From Pseudevernia furfuracea (taxonomy: Eukaryota; Ascomycota; Lecanoromycetes; Lecanorales; Parmeliaceae), in assembly GCA_022315425.1 (NCBI GenBank), contig JAIUPT010000028.1:1426001-1490000 (forward strand): a stretch of 64,000 bases of DNA. Direction: 5' to 3'. The translations under genes and the position numbers were made by a program. Of this stretch, positions 10,894-22,181 are shown piece by piece. The notes beneath the pieces are model-generated. The model did not search any database and was not told where the DNA came from. It saw nothing but the letters and a program-made list of their open reading frames with translations. Each line of letters starts with the position of its first letter. Position 1 is the first letter of the stretch.

Positions 10894-11063
10894 CTTTTGC
10901 GACTTGGGGAATTGATAAAGGGAGGTAGAGTGGACCGTCTATTGTGTTCGATCAAGCAGAGGGTGTTGATTTGAGTGTTCTGAGAGTTGAAGCTTCCCTG
11001 AGATTCGGTGTAGAGATGCGGTTTATGTGCTGAGTCGGAGAGCGCAACACGAGGTTCCGCCTA

Positions 11064-11115
11064 TTTTAGCGTATTCAAAATCCTCTGCGTCTCTTGGCAT
11101 TGAAGGTCCGACGCA
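11064..11115. repeat. Dispersed 52-bp repeat, copy A
   Basis: Fifty-two bases starting TTTTAGCGTATTCAAAATCC match 38915-38966 in the same orientation with one mismatch. On the minus strand the shared segment reads DLQCQETQRILNTLK and then hits a stop in this copy. It marks an ancient duplication or the footprint of a larger repeat. Confidence 0.85.
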
Positions 11116-11342
11116 TCGTCGCATATATATTTTCATACTGTAAATTGATCGCCTCCATATCCGACGTATCCATAGGCGGACTAGAGTATAAGGTACGATG
11201 AAGCCAACAAAGGCTATCGCTATGAAGCCATTTAATATATTGCGACGCCTTCAACGCCGATCCTTCTCTACGACTAAGATTTGGAGGGGCCCCATCGACG
11301 AAGCATTTCGAGACGTGAACTACGATTTCGCCAGTAATCACG

Positions 11343-12600
11343 CAGACAGAACGTGCATATGTCCGTCGTCCCTTCATCATCAATGGCGCTGGACCCGCCG
11401 GGCTCATTCTCGCCATTAGCCTCAAAAATGCGAGAATACTATTCGAGATCTGCGAGAGTCATTGACATGACCTGCCAACTAGGCCGCGTCGAAATCATGT
11501 CCCGATCCTCATGCCAGATATATTCAAGCCCTTGAGAGAATTTCTGAGAGTGCCAAATTCCAGATCCTTTCTTGATGAGATAGCGCTCAATCCTCCCACT
11601 TCGGCACGATTGAGTTTCCGGCGTTATGATGACTACCCTATCTATACAGAATAATTGTTGGTATTTCTCAGACGGCAGGTGCGCGTTGATTACGGCTTTC
11701 GGTTGGAGTAAGAGGGTTTCTCTTGCTTGGAAAGCGTCGTTACTTCGCGGTATAACTTTGGTGAAAGTATCAGGACTTTTGAGGGTATCTTGCTTGTTGG
11801 TGCAGATGGCATGTTTTCAGCAGGTGGAGCTCATCATTGTACACAGAGTTCTTCACTAATTGTGCATCTTGCAGTCAGACGCACGTATTGTCTCTACCCA
11901 TGGCCCGCTCTTATATACGTCTCAACTATAGTCGTCTCACGGGAGCAATACGATTTAGAGTTTAGAAAATTGCTAGATCACGACGGTATCACTTCTCTAC
12001 TTATCGGCAATACTCGACTTGCTCTGTTCATCAATAGTAAGTCGCTCCGCAAGGTCCATATGACTTTCTGGTATTCCAGAATGAGCACATCTTCTCACCA
12101 CTATCAGGCCCTTTTCGGATTCTTATCTGATGAGAGGGACACTTCGCGGGTCGACTACAGATTCGATGGAAAGATTGGCGCGGAAATAGACTCTCTTCAA
12201 TCACTTATCTCTTCATTTGCTACAGCTTACGAGCTCTGTAAGAAAGTTGGTGTATCGCAGAAGTGGTATCTTAACTCTGTCATGATGGGGAGAAACGATT
12301 TGGCGACGGATGTTTTTTCAGATTCATTGAGTATGCCCGCTATTCTAGTCGGTAACGCCGCCCACTTCATTTCAGATATCTTGTCTTCTGCCGACATCAG
12401 TTGGGTGATGGTGGATGTCATGGACCTATGTTACATGATCGTGGAGAGATACAACGATGATAGGCTGTTCTCTTACATTTCGAATGACTACTATGACATC
12501 AAATTCCATCGGTGGTAAAAAATCTCTTCATAACTGGGAGGAGCAATGGGTGACAGCTCACGGCCTGTCTTATAATTCAACTAGGGCTAGATCCACATAA
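11343..12600 (+). pseudogene. FAD-dependent monooxygenase, degenerate
   Basis: The sequence resembles class A flavoprotein aromatic hydroxylases. In one frame it reads the dinucleotide loop FIINGAGPAGLILAISL, then KPLREFLRVP, VRVDYGFRLE, the DG motif LLVGADGMFSAVR (restored by removing a GT-AG intron, 11824-11874) and an atypical GD motif ILVGNAAHFIS. Three in-frame stops interrupt it (TGA 11463, TAA 11652, TAA 11709). A one-base shift near 12517 separates HRW from the continuing NWEEQWVTAHGLSY, which ends at 12600. No ATG is visible before the FAD loop. The canonical GDAAH is already GNAAH, so the line may have been diverging before decay. It was probably a secondary-metabolism enzyme; substrate unknown. 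Confidence 0.75.
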
Positions 12601-14329
12601 GCGAAATTGATACGGGTTTTCCCGCCGCCCAGAAAGAGAAGCCATATCCGAGAGTGAATTCAAAAGCCTTTCAGGCCGCGACTGGCGGATAATATAGACA
12701 TACAAAGAGAGAGAGCTGACATGGTGGGGCGTCGGTCAACAGAGACTACGCGAACGATTTGAAAGAAAGCACGCTTTCAAACTTCCACCAGGAGTAGAGC
12801 CAACGAAGCTTGTGTTACGATATATTGACTCGAGGTCCTTGCCGGAAGAGACTGGTGAGCAGCAGAGTATACAGGACCATGGCTCGAGTGGGACGGAATC
12901 TTCAGATTTATCGTAAGACATTCGAACGTTCTTGGCAAATTTCCGTTTGCCTTTGGAGGTTCAGAAAGAACGCACCAGCGAAAAATATTAGTCAAGTTTT
13001 CGCGCTCTAAGGCCCGCGCGAAAGATCCTCTGACTCTGATTCTGCTGCTCAGAATGCAATGCTCGAAGGGGCCCATTGGCTTGATATGGAGATCTCCAGT
13101 GACAGGTTTTTCGAAAGCGAGGACATTGCACAGCACACAGTATCGAAGGAAAAAACGAGAAGAGGGAAGTCGAGAGAGCATAGGAAGAGGATTGCAAAGG
13201 AGGCTATTGGACAAGTTTATATCAGCAAAGTTGATGAAGCTACAAGCATGAAAGGTCACGATCACGATAGAGAATTAGTGGACTGAGGTCGACAACGTCA
13301 AACCTGAGAGCGATTGCCACAGCTGAATATTTTGGAACGCAAATCCGAGTGCGGAAATCAGGACGCGCGTAAGACCGGAAATGAAGGACCCGGCAGTTGC
13401 ACGGGCTGTACGACCTAAAAGAGGAGTCGGGGTTATTGTGCAAGTGTTCCACTTATCTTACCATTACATCAATGCTGAAGTATAAATTTGACAGTTTGAA
13501 CCCTTTCTGCCACGCTGAGCGAAAAGCGACGCTCATCTCAGACCTGATAAGAAATGAGGTCAGGGTACATATTGCATAGCTTGGCGTCTGAAGACACGAT
13601 TAATTTGCGCCCAGCTTGGTTAATGCTCCCCCGGCGCTGCGGCTTCTATGGTCACGGTGACAAGGGTGATGGAGCACCCCTCGTCAAGCTGAAAATGGAG
13701 TTCAGCGTGAGGAGATTCCATCACTGAACAAGTCCGGGACAATTGAGGTTCAGACACTCAGTACCCAGCTACGAAGGTTGACAGATCTTCCATTTTCTAA
13801 TTCTGGTCCATTTGGCAGCCCTGATGCGTACAGCCCCAAGTCTTTCACTTTTATAATGAATCTAGGTATAAAGTTTCCATTTTGTGGCTTTGGAGGTTTG
13901 TGTACATTGAGTAGAAGATTCAGGTGTAGAACCTGCGCTTTCTGGTTTTCGGGCTCGAGGTTCATTTTTATAGCTCTCTGTTTCGTGACTTGCGAGACTC
14001 AAAAGACATGCACTTGGGCAGAAAATTGATAATCTAAATCCGCGTATCGTGACTCTTGGGCTCGAAATATCTTCAAGCGGGCATACTAAAAGGGTTTTAG
14101 GCGTTGTCTAAGCTGGCACAACGCCTATAAGTTGCTTCTTAAGTACTTGGTCCCTCCTACTTTGAGAACGAAGCTTTGCAGAGAACTTCTTGTTCGGTAG
14201 TGCTCTTACCCACGTATTGACTTCTTCGTCCTTTATCATTTACGCAATTTCAGCATTAGTATCCCTTTTTCGGTACAGAATCGAAGCAAGGTGTCGAAAG
14301 GAGAGGAATCGTTCTGAAAGGGTGCATAC
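12601..14329. other. Gene-poor accessory interval
   Basis: No intact gene is supported. A frame near 12722-12910 reads plausible protein (LRERFERKHAFKLPPGVEP) before stops. Another near 13059-13286 is a lysine- and glutamate-rich tail. I recognise neither, and they may be remnants of one decayed gene. Confidence 0.35.
14099..14126. repeat. Perfect 9-bp inverted repeat (hairpin)
   Basis: AGGCGTTGT and its exact complement ACAACGCCT flank a 10-base spacer. It lies in otherwise featureless accessory DNA. It could be a mobile-element footprint, a structured transcript end or chance. Confidence 0.6.
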
Positions 14330-15116
14330 CTTGTCAAACATGAGCAGATCCTCCGGTTGCATTACGCGAACTTGCCAACTAGGTCGGATCTTGAAAAGCT
14401 AATGAGGTGTCGTCTTGGTTAAACCCATATCCACGAGGAGTCCAGCCTCGTAATTGCGCGCGCACACATCCATCGGATAAACGCCCAGCTTTCGCATCGT
14501 CCTCAAGTCCTTCAATATTATTTTCTTGGCCACCTTTTGAGTCAACTGCGCTGGCTCGCGAATCAAATATTTGACCACGGCACGGAATAATGCCTGTCGT
14601 CTAGGAATTGGATTAGCATAGTCCTCTTCTGGTCGATCCCAGGCCTGAATGTTGAATTTCGGTGAAAGCTCCTCCTCCTTGTCCGCGGGAATGCTCATAT
14701 GACCGTGACAACGAACGGCAATTTTATCATTCTGGCTCGCTTCTACAAGTCGGCCGTAAGCGTGGCATTCGTTGAAGAACTGATCCATATGGGCACGGAG
14801 AAGATCAGCGGAGACGAGATCAAATTGTCCTCATCTACCAGACATGCCCGATCCATTCCATCGTCATTAATCTTGAAATATTAAAAGTCAATAATGGACT
14901 CGAAAGATCACAATCCGTCGCCTAGATGCCTACCATTTTCAGCGCTTACTCTTTGGAATCGATAGACACTTCAAAGACGTGCGCCTGTTCTTCGGAGTTG
15001 ACGTCGCTGAGAGCGCGCACGAAACTGATGGTCTCTTTTCGATCAGGGGTTTTGGACCGTCGCTCTGGGAAAGGGGCTTGTTGAAATCGGTAAGTACATA
15101 CATGGTCCGCTGACAT
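14330..15116 (-). pseudogene. Kinetochore Sim4-complex FTA2-like gene, degenerate
   Basis: Fungal FTA2-like proteins have a kinase-like core and are often multicopy. The remnant starts at an ATG at 15116. It reads KETISFVRALSDVN and HVFEVSIDSKE, then TAA, then ALKM before a probable intron donor. The second part holds FFNECHAYGRL, IAVRCHGHMSIP and LRTMRKLGVYPMDVCARNY, then GLLVDMGLTKTTPH, followed by TAG and the family's usual continuation LFKIRPSWQVRVMQ. Both stops sit where relatives tend to have tyrosine. A frame change is also needed between the second exon's start and FFNECHAYG. This looks like a dead paralogue, not the kinetochore gene itself. Confidence 0.65.
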
Positions 15117-16089
15117 AGCCGAAAACCAGAACAATAGTGAAAAAGAAAAAGGTTGAGAAGTGGGGGAGCTGAGAATTGCAACGGTAGCAAAGCCGGGGGA
15201 CATACCTCTTCAATTGTTTCCGATTCGGCGTGAGCCCGGAATGATACGCCAAAACGGCAGATGGGAAGTAGACAAACACACCAGCCTTCTGCTGGAATGG
15301 TGGCTTTGTACACAACATTGATTGGTTGTCTTTTGAGGGAACTCGTAGCCAGAATAACACGGTCCTTATTTACAGGCTTACAGCGGAGATCTTGACAAGG
15401 GTAGGTTGGAATTGTTCTTGCGTGAAGTCCATGCCTGAAACATGGGGCTTGCACGTGTAAGTTGCCTTACACACTCAAGCAACGACGCTTATGCATGCCT
15501 AACAGCGTGCGCTTGGGTCGTTACTCAGTCAAGTTAGTCGAGCTTTCGTTTGGAACTAGTGTTTGTGGTAGCTATGATGGAAGATGCTGAACGCGAATAT
15601 CGGTGTCCCTAGAAACAGTGTAGCCTCATGATTGTTCACAAGACTCCTGCGCCAAGATGTCAGATAAGGCCAGAGGGAAAGGGTTGCCTGGACGGAACTG
15701 CAGCTGACCGGAGGCTAGTTTGGAGCTCATTGCCCTTATCATGCTCAAATGGAAGTGCTCAAGATATCAATCTACGTGAGGCTTGATTTGTTACGTCTCG
15801 GCGTTTATCGAGTACGCCCTGAGGGAAACATTTCTAAGATCGCCCGCGAAGTACTCTGAGGTATTCAATAAACGCTTAGATGTAACAAACCCTCAGCTTG
15901 ATTTCTTGCTCTCGGCGTTAATCGGCTTTCGGTGATTTGTCAGGAAGACACGCACGCAATCCTGGGACAGAATGAGGTTATCATCATTACAAATCCAACC
16001 TGCGAAATGCGTATTACATATGAAAAAGGACTGCTTCCTGGTAGAAGAAGGGAAACAACAACTAGAATCTACTTCTGACGAAATCACCA
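15117..16089. other. Intergenic, no gene seen
   Basis: No convincing frame, RNA or repeat. The right end must contain the promoter of the CmcJ-like gene. Confidence 0.4.
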
Positions 16090-17120
16090 ATGGCATCTAC
16101 AATCACCGCCCCGTCAACCATTGCGCCCCATCTTCTAAGCAATGACTACGAGGTCCAGGCGAACCAAACGCCCCTGAAAGGACCTGAGGGCCACGATGTG
16201 GTCGCTGAGTTCCACTACCACAAAGACCCAGGCGATGGCAGTCCTCCAGCACCAAGCTACGTTGGCAAACCAGAGACGTACGAGCGACCAGCAGAGACCA
16301 GAGCGATGACCGTATACGACATTCGCGGAGAAGAGGACAAGTACACTTTAGACACGACGGGTTTCCAGATCTACAAACATGTCAGTCAGGAAACCGCGTT
16401 CGAGGATGACGCGGCAATCAAGAAAAGTTACTACCCAGAAGTCGAAGATATTTTGAAGTCTGTGTAAGGTCACCCTGTCTCTTCTGGTGTTGCCTTTGGT
16501 AATTCAGCCTTTTCAATGGATCATCTCGGAGCAAAGACCAAGCTTATACTAGCATCATTCTTTCAAGCACCGGTGCCTCCAAAGTCTTCATCTTCGACCA
16601 CACCATCCGCCGCCAGTCCTCGGACAAGCGCCTCAGCGACCCAGCCAACGCGGCCCCAGCCCTCCGCGGCCCCGTCCAACGCGTCCACATCGATCAGTCC
16701 TACAAAGCCGGCCCCGAACGCGTCCAGCACCACTTCCCCGCCGACGCCGACCGCCTCCTCAAAGGCCGCTACCAAATCATCAACGTTTGGCGCCCCATCA
16801 AAACCATCCGCAAGGACCCGCTCGGTGTCGCGGACGCCACGTCCGTGCCCGAAGATGACCTTTTGCCCGTGCAGTTGATTTACCCGGATCGTGTCGGGGA
16901 GACTTTTACCGTTCGTCCGAATCCGAGCCATCGCTGGTTCTATCTCAGGGAGCAGACGCCGAAAGAGGTCATGTTGATCAAGTGCTTCGATTCGAAGCTG
17001 GATAGAAGGGCGAGGAGGGCGCCTCATAGCGCATTTGTGGATCAGGGAGCTGAGGCTGAGAGTCCTAGAGAGAGTATCGAGGTCCGAGCGTTGGTTTTCC
17101 ATCCTGATGATGTGGAGTGA
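16090..17120 (+). CDS. CmcJ/AsaB-type hydroxylase or methyltransferase family protein
   Basis: Two exons (16090-16463, 16568-17120) give 308 residues of the fungal family annotated variously as CmcJ-like methyltransferase, AsaB-like hydroxylase or GA4 desaturase. Landmarks are YYPEVEDILKSVTGASKVFIFD across the splice (residues on both sides match the family), VQRVHIDQSYKAGPERV, LLKGRYQIINVWRP, LIYPDRVGETFTVRPNPSH, WFYLREQTPKEVMLIKCFDS and the end ESIEVRALVF. VHIDQS with later histidines suggests a metal-binding jelly-roll. Members occur in specialised-metabolite clusters. This is the only clearly intact metabolic gene in the 11-26 kb stretch, flanked by dead genes. The coding sequence of exon 2 is notably GC-rich. 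Confidence 0.85.
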
Positions 17121-17376
17121 GGTCGAAACACCGTTGGCGAAGAAGTCGAGATGAACCGGACATAGGTAACATTTACTGCAATGAATTCCTCATGAACCAC
17201 CCGATCTTTAAATTTCCATTATCCCATCGACTAGCCTTCCATGTAAAATGTCTTAATCAGCTGTAGTGTAGGGCTGAGTACCTGAATCTTCCACCCTGCC
17301 AGCCGATGAGATCATCAACCTCTAATGAATCAATTCTTTTCAGCCAGGCTTTGAAGCAAATTGCTGTTCTATTCTA

Positions 17377-19038
17377 TCACTGGGTTTTCACTTTTACAAG
17401 TTTAATAACGCTCGTCCCGTCCTGAAGCATATCCGCCTCCTCTTCAAGGCGATAGCCTCTCAAGCGAGAAACCAAAACCGTCCAAAGATACCAATAAATG
17501 ATACCGCAAACAAGTCTGCGTATTATGATTAGCATCATCCCAGCACGTTCCATTGATTCGAAACTTACAGTCCGCCACCCACGACAGCGTAAGTAGCATA
17601 CCAGAATCCCACGTCACCCTTTCCGTTCTTCGGCGGAACAAACGGCGCCAAAATCAGACAGGAGCTTAGAGCTATTCTCAACCAAACAGCTGCCCTCCAT
17701 GCTTTAAAGGGCCTCTTCAGGTCCGATCTGAACTTCCTGAGCCACAAGATGCCTATGCAGATTGCCATGACGAATAATTGAGCAGGGTAGCCTTCAACGT
17801 CGAGGATGAATACATACGCGTCTTGTTGCGAAGACAGTACGATGACCAGTAGAGAAGGGATTTAGTGAACAATTAAGCCGCGGAGTGAAGCATTAAACGG
17901 ATATGAGGAGAATAGGTATTTGGCGAAGGGTAGAAAGCCTTGTCGAGCGATTTCTTGGTTGACACGGGCCTAAAAGCATTCAGTCAAGGCCTTTCTTAAA
18001 CGTTGGATGAATGGGCGCCTTTTACCAGGGAAAACGTGACAAACATCACGTTACCCGCAGCTGAAATAGCAACTAGAATTAATAATAATGTGCTCCCCAC
18101 ACTTGCTCGGAAGATCTTCTCAAAGAACAGGGCAGCAATCAGCTCCCCACTGTTTTTGATCTCTTCCAAAGGCACGACAATAAAGTAAGCTATGTTAAGC
18201 ATCAAATAGAAGACGACAACAGTCAGTAAGGCAGTCGAAGCCATGATCTTCAGCGTCCGAACAGGGTCTTTAACCTCGTTGAGGACGTTATTGACGTTAT
18301 CGTAGCCAGCGAAGGAATAAGAGACCTTGAAAATGACAGTCGAAAGAACGACAAGGTCCCAATTGGAGCCTTCGAACAGTCGAGATAAGGACAGCGTTTC
18401 GGCGTTTTCGCGGGACGACGTTCGCGGCAGGGAAAGGGCTACCACACCGAGGATGGCCATGAACGCCATCAACCCGATTTTAACCCATGCGAGCGCATTC
18501 TGGATCCATATGCCAGTCTTTAGAAAACACCCATGTACGATGGTGATCGCCGTCTAGAGGCCCACAGCAAGTGTCCGCTGCGCAAAGGCATATATTCGCC
18601 AAAGACGATGCAGTTGCTCGCCGTAAACCCCAATACCACGGCCTGGATAGCCACCAACGTCGACGCCAAGAACCGCGGGCGCCGATACATGAACTCCAGA
18701 TAGACTTTTGTGCCGCCGCTGCGAGGCAGCATGCAGCCGAGTTCCATGAACACGGCGAGGCCGACGCTGCCGACGGATTTATAGATGTTGCCGAATGTGA
18801 CGAAGATGTCGGAGCCGACGATGCGCGAGACGGTAAGCATGTAGGCGGAGGTCCATGTTAAGTTGCGGCTAAAGGTGGCATTTTCGAATAGGGTGTCGAG
18901 TTGGGTGGAGCGATCGATGGAGACTATTGAGATGTGACCATCTCGGAGATTGTTTGTGGACCGATTCGGCTCAGCAGAGGCAGAAAATGACGACTCATGA
19001 TCGAGAAGAGGCTGCTGCTCATCGGGAATCTTAGACAT
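17377..19038 (-). pseudogene. MUP1-like amino-acid permease (LAT family), degenerate
   Basis: The product would be a 12-TM amino-acid transporter resembling the high-affinity methionine permease MUP1. It begins MSKIPDEQQPLLDHES and keeps LTVSRIVGSDIFVTFGNIY, FMELGCMLPRSGGTKVYLEF and YSFAGYDNVNNVLNEVKDP. Defects are as follows. About 17 residues of TM2 are missing between KSVGSVGLA and VFMELG. Near 18590 two extra bases shift the frame after GEY, and the correct frame (AFAQRTLAVGL) then meets TAG. A TAA replaces the usual tryptophan in LIVH*IPSLLVIVL near 17855. The last exon, spliced at 17573/17521, ends at 17377. With a frameshift, two stops and a transmembrane deletion it cannot be functional. 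Confidence 0.8.
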
Positions 19039-20172
19039 GACAGATTTCACGCGATTCTTCTTGCATCAATTAATTGGACAAGCAGTCGAGGTTATGATTG
19101 TAATAACACTCTGACGAACACGCTGGATAAGCAAGCAAGTGATGAAGGAAGCATGGTGTTCAGATATTTTCCATGAGGGTGAGCTGCTGCAAATCTATGT
19201 ACTCAACCATTACAGATACGCTGATTCTTGACAATCGGTTGAGCGCGTGTACACGTATCGCGAGATCAATCACGACATCTGATGGATCAGGTAATGGTTG
19301 CATGCAATCACGTCATTCGCTTAGGGTTAGAGTACGAGTAGGGTTCGCAAAGGCTGGTTACTCTACACTTCTTCAGAAAAGCAGTGAGGCAGTCACATCA
19401 AATCGGAAACATGTTGTTGTAGTTTGTTGGCTAATATATTGGCAAAATCGGGCTGAATGATGATACTCAAATGTGAAATGATCTTCTCGTAATTTAGCTC
19501 CGTGCTCTAACCATATAACGAATGCAAACCATCACCTCTTCAGCAAAGCCCCTAACCCTTGAGCCTGCTTCTAAGAATCCTCCCAACCTGACGACATCCC
19601 CGTTACACCTTATGCCCCGTGTATCAACAATTAGTCGTCTTGATCAGGGGTGTTTTTCTGTTTGCTTCCTGGACTCTTCGAACATCAATGTGTACTTTTC
19701 TTAAAGTGAGGTAGTAGACGTATCAGCAGATTTTCGATCCACAGACTCAAACGCCGCGGCCTTGATGCCGTCTCGATGCTTCGCCTCGAGACAGGGGCCT
19801 TCTGCTGGATTTGCTTCGCCAGAGATCCGAGCACGATGATTAGGAAGACTGCCGCTGACTCGAGGAAAGCAGTGCGAAGATGAAGCTCTACAGCTTGACG
19901 ATGAGATTGAAGTTGAGAGTTTGACAGCTACAAATTTGAAAGCCAAGGAAAATCCCAGAGAGAGTTTTGTACTAAAAAAACTATGGACTGTGACGCCATG
20001 AACGCGCGAATACCTTTGCAGGGCATTCGTACAACCAATCATATCCGGTTTGAATCCCTCCCTTTCTTCCACCTTTCAGTCCCAGCGATAACTCACTCTT
20101 CCACAGCTTCCGCGACACCCATAAGTCTAACATTTACATCAAAGATCCACTACCAGGCTTTGTGCTTGCCAT
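19039..20172. other. Intergenic, no gene seen
   Basis: No supported gene. A short TTAGGGTTAG string occurs at about 19321 but is too short to mean telomeric repeats. Confidence 0.4.
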
Positions 20173-20731
20173 TTATATCCCAGTCCTCTTTATCCCAGTC
20201 CTCTTCGAACGTAGCCAGCCACGCTTATACGCCCAATCCATGAGCGTCATGTCCCATAAAATAGCATAAAAAGTTGCCGACCTAAGGCCCCCAAAGGCGA
20301 GAGCAACATACGCTTTGGTAATAGCATAGAACTCGTGCTGATGAATTCGATCAATGATAATCAGTATTGTGCTGACGGGACTCAGAAGTGGCAGAAGCGG
20401 GAACACCGCGTAAAGGAAGTAAACCCAGCTGAGACTATAGCAGACTATTGCGGTTTGACCGAGAGGGGTAAAGTGACCGATTTCATGAGCCCTTTTAATC
20501 GCGAAGAATATTGATGGGACTATAAGGTGAAACAGTCCTACCAAGAATATGACTATTGATGCTTTGAGGAGCATCACACTTGGGTTCGTAATTAGAGTAC
20601 GGCGAGCGTAAGGTTTATCAGGAGGTCTGGAAAGGTAATTAGAATGTGGTGTTCACTCTCTGTGAGATGCTATCATGTTACAGATACCTGTCTCGAGATG
20701 CAGCTCGTAACCCAGGCTTAAAGTTTTGCAT
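20173..20731 (-). CDS. Small membrane protein, or C-terminal exons of a HET-like gene
   Basis: Exons 20731-20688 and 20626-20173, with a phase-2 GT-AG intron between, encode 165 residues starting MQNFKPGLRAASRDRPPDKP. Three hydrophobic segments are visible (IVIFLVGLFHLIVPSIFF, TAIVCYSLSWVYFLYAVFPL, VALAFGGLRSATFYAILW). The extreme C-terminus carries a duplicated KRTGI from a tandem repeat at about 20178-20208. No family is recognised with confidence. Upstream on the same strand lie fragments of a HET-type protein, and some HET-like proteins end in a membrane module. This may therefore be the 3' end of that decayed gene instead of an independent one. Confidence 0.4.
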
Positions 20732-20759
20732 TGAACGATAGAACATCCAATTGACCTAG

Positions 20760-21773
20760 CTTGGTTCTCGAATATGCTTTTTTCGAATTCTGAAATGGAC
20801 CTGTGTCGTTTACTTCCCAAATCCGCACGAGACAGTCATAAACGGTACCTAAAAAAGTCTTGTCGTATACAATATTCTCCAAAGGCTGAGTTGAACGTTG
20901 CGCGCGGCTTTTCGTTGTCATTGCAGACAATGACTTCCTTGACGTGAGGAATGAGCATGCACCTCGGGAATTTTGGATGAGTTTTGAAACAGATTCATCA
21001 AGGTCCCCTCCTTTAGCACTTGAGAATTGCTCTATGACGACGCAAATTGCTTGATGAGTGACGGTCTCCATAGTGTCGTTCACTGAGCGAATAGCTTTGA
21101 CGAATTACGTTTTATCCCTCTCTGTCCAACAAATAACAGTAGAGCGGCAATGAATCAACTTCCGCTATTACAGCGAGTGGGTGTGTCTCAGCTTCTCTTG
21201 CTGTAAGGCAAAAGGAACGGCCACCATCAGCGAATTTCATGGAAGGGCTTTTGGTAAGCCTGCTTCCTTTCAGTACTGTTGGCACCCATCTATCTCGGTG
21301 ACTTCCACCATCCTTGAACCTCGGCCCAGTATTATACAACAACGAAAAGGGATCATGCTGGAGCTCCACAGAATCGTTTTCATCCTCATCCTTGGGTAGC
21401 TAAATAACCTGACCAGCATTAAAGTTGAGTAGATTTTTCAAGATAGCAAACATATCTTCAGGCTTCGTAGTGGAGAGCTTGGTGAGCTCGTTCCAGAAGC
21501 TCATAAATGAGTCAAGCTGAACATTGTCGAGGACGGGTTCACTTATATCAGTCTTTGTTTTTGCATTTCGTCCTCTGTGAAGCGAGTTAAGGAGGGTCTT
21601 GGGCATAACATTTTTACTCCTTCGTGAACCATGCTTTGGCGTATTGATGTTTCGCTATGTTTTATCTCGGTAGCTCTGTGCCGTAAGATTGAGCGAACAT
21701 TACGGAATACTAATAGTAGCAGTGAGAGCGGATTCTTTTGAACGAGATAAATTCTATAACGTTGGAGCGTCAA
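20760..21773 (-). pseudogene. HET-like (heterokaryon incompatibility) protein remnant
   Basis: Three collinear fragments resemble the variable C-terminal half of fungal HET-domain proteins: LDSFMSFWNELTKLSTTKPE with AILKNLLNFNAGQVI; then, after an in-frame TAG, LPKDEDENDSVELQ and FSLLYNTGPRF with DRWVPTVLKGSRLTKSPSM; then THQAICVVIEQFSSAKGGDL. Frame changes separate the fragments from each other and from the upstream frame read from about 21773. The HET domain itself is not seen. The family recognition is moderate and rests on the FNTGPR-like and SPSM-like motifs. Confidence 0.45.
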
Positions 21774-22181
21774 AGCATTTTCAGCGCATCGGAAGTAATT
21801 TGCCCGATCTATGGCTTCTTCCTGCAGCGTCTAGCTTCTGCCCATCCAAGACGAATAAGCTAGACGCGCCACTAATTCGTAAGGGTGTGTATCACTTGTG
21901 CTAAGACTCTGGACCTTGGAATCAAGGACAAGTACCTCTCCAGTATTTTACTTCATCGTCTCCAGGCTCTTCGTCATCCCTCCTGTCAAAGATATGCCCA
22001 AAGCCAAACACCCACCCTGGCGGTGTTCTTATTCAGCATTTTCTTGTACAGATATGCTTTCATCTCCCTTTTGCTCCACGTCAGACTTTCTGCCAATCTA
22101 TACCTTACACTGAATGGGGTTCTTTGGATCTTTATGCTCGCAACATGAGTCATTACATTACCCTTCTCACTTACTGAGGGG

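Noticed and set aside
11198..11419. MKPTKAIAMKPFNILRRL frame as the 5' exon of the FAD monooxygenase
   Set aside because: A basic presequence-like start is tempting, but no donor/acceptor pair joins it in phase to the FAD loop within the short distance.
19321..19336. TTAGGGTTAG telomere-like string
   Set aside because: Fewer than two full repeats in unique sequence; expected by chance in 64 kb.
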